This document shows positions 59,616-64,000 of a stretch of DNA of 64,000 nucleotides, piece after piece. Under the pieces are notes generated by a model. It was not told the origin of the DNA and ran no database searches. It worked only from the letters and a program-made list of their open reading frames with translations. Positions within the stretch are counted from its first letter, which is position 1. Every line of letters begins with the position of its first letter. Source of the stretch: Streptomyces sp. CB03234. Lineage in GTDB: Bacteria; Actinomycetota; Actinomycetes; Streptomycetales; Streptomycetaceae. The position numbers were made by a program, and so were the translations under genes. Location of the stretch: positions 700,398 through 764,397 of the forward strand of contig NZ_LIYH01000005.1 in NCBI RefSeq assembly GCF_001905885.1, read 5' to 3'.

Positions 59616-62216
59616 TCAGGCCGGGGCCCCCTCCCTGGGTGACGGCCGGGAAGGTGGCCGGGCGGGTGCGGGGGAAGGAGGATGGGAAGAGGTGGGGTAC
59701 GACGCGCGGCTCGGCTTCGGCTGGGGGGACGGGGCCACCCAGTGGAAGACGAGGCTCTCCCCGTCCTCCCGAGCGCCGCTCGTGCGCGTGTCGCGGCCGT
59801 TCCCGTTCCCATTCCCGCCCCCGATGCCGGGGTCGCGGCCGTTCCCGTTCCCGCTCCCGTTCTCGCTCCGGGTGACGGGTTCGGCGTCCGACAGGAGATA
59901 CGCCTGCGCCTCACCCACGTGGAAATACATGCCGTGCAGCTCCAGCGTGCCCTCCGCGAGCCGCCGTGCGACGGCTTCGTGGGCCTTCAGGTGTTCCAGT
60001 TGCTGGACGACATTGGTGAGGCACAGCTGCTCGGCCGCATCGACCGGCAGTCTGCCCCCTTCGTCTCCGGACGGTCCTCCGGACAGCCGGGCCCAGGTGC
60101 GGTGCGTGTTCTTCATCCGCTCCAGGCTGGGCATCCCGTGTCGCAGCCAGCGTCGCAGTGACGTATCGGGGGCGTCCGGGTTGCTGTTCAGCAGGGTCTG
60201 CATCGCCCCGCAGTCCGAGTGCCCGCACACGGTGATGGACTGCACGCGCAGGACCTCCACCGCGTACTCGATCGCGGCCGCCACGGAGTCGTCCCCGCTC
60301 TCCGCGCCCGGCAGCGGCACCAGATTGCCGACGTTCCGCACGGTGAACAGGTCGCCGGGGCCGCTGGCCGTGATCATGCTGGTGACCAGCCGGGAGTCGG
60401 CGCACGTCAGGAAGAGCTGCGACGGTCGCTGGCCCTCCCGCGCGAGCCTGGCCAGCTCCTCGCGTACCAGCGGAGCCGTATTGCGCTGGAAGGAGCTGAG
60501 TCCACTGGCCAGCTGATGCCCCTTCACTTGCCGATCGGCCTCGGTGGCGTGGTGCTCGGCGGCGGGGTGTTCGCCGCAGTGATGGTTGCGCCACGGTGTC
60601 CACGGTCGGCAGCAGGCATGCGCGCCCGCGCCGGGCTCGGCGATCCGCACACCGGTGCGGCCGGTCATCTCGACCTGCCCGCCCCGGACCACATGGGACA
60701 TCTGCCAGTCCTGCAAGGTTTCGTAGGCCGCGTGGTCCATGAAGGATCCGTCCAACTCGACGACGGCCTTCGCCCCCTGGGGGATCTGGTGCAGTGCCCT
60801 GCTCAGCCGGGGCACGGCGAGGAAGGTCAGCTGACCTCGAACCCGGATGTGTTCGACGTCCCCCTTGGTCTCCCTGGTGATCCGCGTCCTGGTCAGCCGG
60901 TGCATGGCGACACCGCTGGCCACGACGATGCCGAGCGCCACGCCCTCCAGGATCCCGATGAGGACGACCCCGGACACCGTCACGGCGTAGACCATCACCT
61001 CGCGATGGCGGGTGACGCTGCGGATGTGGGTGATGCTCACCATCTGGATGCCGATCACCATGACGAGCGCGGCCAGCGCGGGCAGCGGGATCAGATCCAG
61101 GACCGGTACGAGGACGAGAGCGGCCAGCACCACCCACAGGCCGTGCAGCATCGTGGAGTTACGGCTCACCGCGCCCGCCGACACATTGGCCACGCTGCGT
61201 ACGGCGACGCCCGCGACCGGCAGCCCGCCGAGTGCTCCGGACACGATGTTCGCCGCTCCTTGCCCCGCCAGCTCCCGGTCGAGGTTGGAGCGCGGCACAT
61301 GGGTCTCCGCGTCCTTGCGGGCGGCCACCAGCTTGTCGACGGCGACGGCCGACAGCAGTGACTGGACGCTGGTGACGAGCGTGATGGTCAGGACGCCGAC
61401 GGCGATGCCGAGGACGGGTCCCTCGGGCAGCCCCGGCAGCGCGTGACTGCTCCAGGAGGGCAGGTCCACACGGGGTACGCCGATTCCGGCGACGACGGCC
61501 AGTATCGTCGCGGCGGCCACGGCGGTGAGCGCGGCCGGCACCTTCCGCAGCCCACGTCCGACCCGCCCGGGAAGCCGTGGCCACGCCAGCAGGACGACGA
61601 CGGTCACCGCGCTCACGGACACGGCGGCCGTGTGGAGGTCGGCCAATTGGGCGGGCAGGCCCCGGACGTTGTCCACGGCGGAGCTCTGCGGCGTACCACC
61701 GAGGACGACGTGGAGCTGGGCGAGGGCGATGGTGACACCGATGCCGGCCACCATGCCGTGCACGATCGCCGGGGACACGACGAGGGCCGAGCGCGCCACC
61801 CGCATCGCGGACAGCGCGAGTTGGGCGAACCCGGCCAGGACGGTGATGGCGCACGTGGTGAGCCAGCCGTACTTCTGGATGAGCTCGGCGGTGACCAGCG
61901 TCAGCCCGGCGGCGGGCCCGCTGACCTGGAGCGGTGAGCCGCCGAACCGGCCGGCGACGATGCCGCCGACGGCGGCGGCCACCAGGCCGGCCTGGAGCGG
62001 CGCGCCGGTGGCGAGCGCGATGCCGAGGGAGAGCGGCAACGCGATGAGGAACACGACGATGGAGGCCGACACGTCGGCGCCCGCGACCCGGAACCGGCGA
62101 CGGCCCCCGGGTGGTGGCGGGCTGTGCGGCCGCTTGAACCGGGGGCTCCCGGCAGTGCGGAACGTACGGCCGGTGCGGTCGGTCTTGTCGGTGCGGGCCG
62201 GGATACAGGCAGTCAT
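59616..62216 (-). CDS. SulP-family transporter fused to beta-carbonic anhydrase
   Basis: An 866-aa protein. Residues about 45-430 are a SulP/SLC26 transporter with 10 or more membrane helices (SASIVVFLIALPLSLGIALATG onwards). A STAS domain follows (about 440-530). Residues about 560-780 form a beta-carbonic anhydrase with zinc ligands in CADSR (about 605) and GHSDCG (about 660). The C-terminus is a low-complexity Gly-Asn repeat and a Pro/Ser tail. Such fusions link bicarbonate supply and transport. ATG 62216. Confidence 0.93.
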   Translation of the reverse strand: MTACIPARTDKTDRTGRTFRTAGSPRFKRPHSPPPPGGRRRFRVAGADVSASIVVFLIALPLSLGIALATGAPLQAGLVAAAVGGIVAGRFGGSPLQVSGPAAGLTLVTAELIQKYGWLTTCAITVLAGFAQLALSAMRVARSALVVSPAIVHGMVAGIGVTIALAQLHVVLGGTPQSSAVDNVRGLPAQLADLHTAAVSVSAVTVVVLLAWPRLPGRVGRGLRKVPAALTAVAAATILAVVAGIGVPRVDLPSWSSHALPGLPEGPVLGIAVGVLTITLVTSVQSLLSAVAVDKLVAARKDAETHVPRSNLDRELAGQGAANIVSGALGGLPVAGVAVRSVANVSAGAVSRNSTMLHGLWVVLAALVLVPVLDLIPLPALAALVMVIGIQMVSITHIRSVTRHREVMVYAVTVSGVVLIGILEGVALGIVVASGVAMHRLTRTRITRETKGDVEHIRVRGQLTFLAVPRLSRALHQIPQGAKAVVELDGSFMDHAAYETLQDWQMSHVVRGGQVEMTGRTGVRIAEPGAGAHACCRPWTPWRNHHCGEHPAAEHHATEADRQVKGHQLASGLSSFQRNTAPLVREELARLAREGQRPSQLFLTCADSRLVTSMITASGPGDLFTVRNVGNLVPLPGAESGDDSVAAAIEYAVEVLRVQSITVCGHSDCGAMQTLLNSNPDAPDTSLRRWLRHGMPSLERMKNTHRTWARLSGGPSGDEGGRLPVDAAEQLCLTNVVQQLEHLKAHEAVARRLAEGTLELHGMYFHVGEAQAYLLSDAEPVTRSENGSGNGNGRDPGIGGGNGNGNGRDTRTSGAREDGESLVFHWVAPSPQPKPSRASYPTSSHPPSPAPARPPSRPSPREGAPA

Positions 62217-62525
62217 GGTTCCCGTCTCCTCCGGGGCGGCGCGGTCGCGGTACGTGCGGGTGGAACGAACGTGGGGCGCGGCCGTGGGTCACGGCGTGCA
62301 GCGGCGGGAGTGTGCCAACTCTCTGTAAACAGATCGTAATGCAGAGTAAAGACTCCGGCATTATTTTCGATGCAAAAGGGGCAATGTTTCACCCTATCCA
62401 GTGATTAGTCGTCCTAGTACGGCTTGTCGTATCTTCATACCCCCTTCTGTGGTGCGACGTTGACGGCGCTCGCGCTCGCACTCGCACCAGAGAACTCCGT
62501 GGACCACGAGAAGGGTGGGCGGAAC
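62217..62525. promoter_or_regulatory. Divergent promoter region
   Basis: A 309-base gap between divergent genes, with an unusually AT-rich part (62325-62445) that probably holds both promoters. No specific -35/-10 pair is asserted. An ORF start at 62424 lies in this area, but the ribosome site supports 62526. Confidence 0.5.
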
Positions 62526-63935
62526 ATGGCCGCCACGAAGAAGACCGCCACGCACGGAATCCCCGCCCGGAAGAGCCCCGCCCGGAAGAGCCCCGCGCGC
62601 GGGGCCACCCGGCGGGGGATGGCCGCGCACAGGGCTGTCACGTGCAGGTTCCCCGTCGCCACGGTGGCGCTCGCGGCCGGGGCGGCGGTGGCGCTGGTGG
62701 CCGGGCTCGCCGGATGTGCCGGTTCCGACGAGGCCACCAAGGGCGCGGCCGGCCCCAAGCCCGGCGCGGCGCCCAAGAGCATGGTCCGCCTCATCGGCGA
62801 CGGCTCGACCGCCTACACCGGCGCCCAGCCCGGTCTGCACAAGCCGCAGCGCCTCAAGCCCGGCCAGAAGCCGCCCCAGTTCGTGGTCTTCTCCTGGGAC
62901 GGCGCGGGCGAGGACAGCCAGAAGCTCTTCTCCCACTTCCGTGAGGTGGGCAGGAAGTACGGCGCGACGATGACGTACTTCCTCAGCGGCGTCTATCTGC
63001 TGCCGGAGGAGAAGGCGACGCTGTACGACCCGCCCGGCCACGCCCCGGGCCGCTCCGACATCGGCTTCAACGACACCGGGGGCATCCGTGACACCGTGCG
63101 CGAACTGCGTGGCGCCTGGCAGGAGGGCAACGAGATCGGCACCCACTTCAACGGCCACTTCTGCGGCCCGGAGAGCGGTGTCGGAACCTGGTCGGTCGAG
63201 GACTGGAAGAGCGAGATCTCCCAGGCCAAATCCTTCGTCAAGAACTGGAAGACGAACTCCGGCCTGACGTCGGAGAAGCCGCTGCCGTTCGACTACGACA
63301 CGGAACTCATCGGCGCCCGGACGCCCTGCCTGGAGGGCAGGGAGAACTTCCTCCGCGCCGCGAGCGAACTCGGCTGGCGCTACGACACCAGCGGTATCAA
63401 CAACCAGGTGTGGCCCGGGAAGGACCGGGGCCTGTGGGATCTCTCGCTCCAGATGATCCCCATCCCCGGGCGGTCCTTCGAGACGCTGTCCATGGACTAC
63501 AACTTCATGGTCAACCAGTCCGGGACGGCCAAGGGCGCGCCGTCCATGCACCAGTACTGGGGTGACCAGTTCCGCGACGGGATGCTGCAGGCCTTCGACC
63601 GCGCCTACAACGGCAACCGCGCCCCGCTGATCATCGGCAACCACTTCGAGTCCTGGAACGGCGGCACGTACATGCGCGCCATCGAGGAGACGATCGCGGA
63701 GGTCTGCGTCCGCAGTGAGGTGCGGTGCGTGTCGTTCCGGCAGCTCGCCGACTGGCTGGATGCCCAGGAGCCCGCCGTGCTGGCCAAGCTGCGGACCCTG
63801 AAGGTCGGCGAGGCTCCGAAGGACGGCTGGACGGCTTTCCTCGCCGCCCGGCCGACCGCCGCCGCCTCGCCCGCCACTTCGCCCACTGCCCCGTCCGCCG
63901 CCCCGTCCGCGGCCACCCGCCGTCAGGCGGGCTGA
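62526..63935 (+). CDS. Lipoprotein with polysaccharide-deacetylase-like domain
   Basis: A 469-aa exported protein. A long basic N-terminus precedes a hydrophobic helix (ATVALAAGAAVALVAGLAG) and lipobox LAGC. The mature part has a NodB-like fold: FVVFSWDGAGE, TMTYFLSGVYLL, GNEIGTHFNGHFCG with the metal-binding His pair, and later PLIIGNHFESW. It is expected on the outer membrane face of the cytoplasmic membrane, acting on cell-wall or extracellular glycan. ATG 62526 has AAGGGTGGG upstream. The tail is Ala/Pro/Ser-rich. Confidence 0.85.
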   Translation: MAATKKTATHGIPARKSPARKSPARGATRRGMAAHRAVTCRFPVATVALAAGAAVALVAGLAGCAGSDEATKGAAGPKPGAAPKSMVRLIGDGSTAYTGAQPGLHKPQRLKPGQKPPQFVVFSWDGAGEDSQKLFSHFREVGRKYGATMTYFLSGVYLLPEEKATLYDPPGHAPGRSDIGFNDTGGIRDTVRELRGAWQEGNEIGTHFNGHFCGPESGVGTWSVEDWKSEISQAKSFVKNWKTNSGLTSEKPLPFDYDTELIGARTPCLEGRENFLRAASELGWRYDTSGINNQVWPGKDRGLWDLSLQMIPIPGRSFETLSMDYNFMVNQSGTAKGAPSMHQYWGDQFRDGMLQAFDRAYNGNRAPLIIGNHFESWNGGTYMRAIEETIAEVCVRSEVRCVSFRQLADWLDAQEPAVLAKLRTLKVGEAPKDGWTAFLAARPTAAASPATSPTAPSAAPSAATRRQAG

Positions 63936-64000
63936 ACGGCGTCGAGTCCCTCACCGAGTACGAAGCCGGGGTCGACCTGCGCGGCCAGGTCGGCGCCCGT
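63923..64000 (-). CDS. C-terminal end of a leftward gene (partial)
   Basis: On the minus strand the frame is open from the window edge to TGA 63923 and reads as a plausible protein end (ADLAAQVDPGFVLGEGLDAV). It would overlap the lipoprotein gene by 13 bases tail to tail. Only 25 codons are visible, so no function can be given. Confidence 0.4.
   Translation of the reverse strand, partial: TGADLAAQVDPGFVLGEGLDAVQPA

Overview
The window is high-GC actinobacterial chromosome, almost certainly Streptomyces. Coding sequences show strong third-position GC bias, many starts are GTG or TTG, and the right half carries the gene order seen around wblA, crp, nth and acs in Streptomyces. Two accessory regions interrupt this backbone.

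Left accessory region (about 0.6-26.9 kb). After the 3' end of a gltX gene comes a tightly packed leftward operon (568-9818). It encodes two glycosyltransferases, an HD alarmone-hydrolase-like protein, a NodU/TobZ-type carbamoyltransferase, two radical SAM enzymes, a nucleotidyltransferase-like protein, a 2-hydroxyacid dehydrogenase-like protein and an RsbW-like ATP-binding protein. A helix-turn-helix/TPR regulator and an FAD oxidoreductase diverge from it. It looks like a small uncharacterised biosynthetic cluster for a carbamoylated glycoside or nucleoside-like product. From about 13 to 24 kb lies an integrative mobilizable element: two DUF317 proteins, relaxase, MobC-like protein, membrane protein, DnaC-like ATPase (CTG start), replication initiator, a nonsense-mutated XRE repressor, excisionase, and a tyrosine integrase carrying an inserted LacI-type helix-turn-helix. 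No TraB/FtsK-type translocase is visible. A complete tRNA-Pro(CGG) with nearby integrase-arm-like repeats at about 26.9-27.06 kb is the likely right attachment region.

Backbone (27-39.6 kb): Pr6Pr membrane protein, metallophosphoesterase, YqeY, class A penicillin-binding protein, wblA, a pair of ArsA-like ATPases, DUF4177, RidA, NUDIX, metallo-beta-lactamase-fold protein, SPFH protein, crp, and the 5' part of nth.

Right accessory element (40,230-50,372). A large serine recombinase has inserted about 10.1 kb of lower-GC DNA into nth (endonuclease III). The element ends in its own diverged 5' half of nth, which reads in frame across attR into the chromosomal 3' half, so integration removes the host N-terminal half and supplies a replacement. 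Inside are a run of small phage-like genes, an HNH of the packaging-associated type, an opposite-strand HNH protein, and a DUF5753-type regulator/DUF6879 module with matching tandem GTGCAATC operator candidates. No capsid, tail or terminase genes are seen, so it may be a phage satellite or minimal integrative element.

Backbone resumes at 50.4 kb: NUDIX, MarP-like membrane serine protease, epoxide-hydrolase-like enzyme, holin-X-like protein, NhaA, acetyl-CoA synthetase, SulP-carbonic anhydrase fusion, and a polysaccharide-deacetylase-like lipoprotein, ending inside a further leftward gene.
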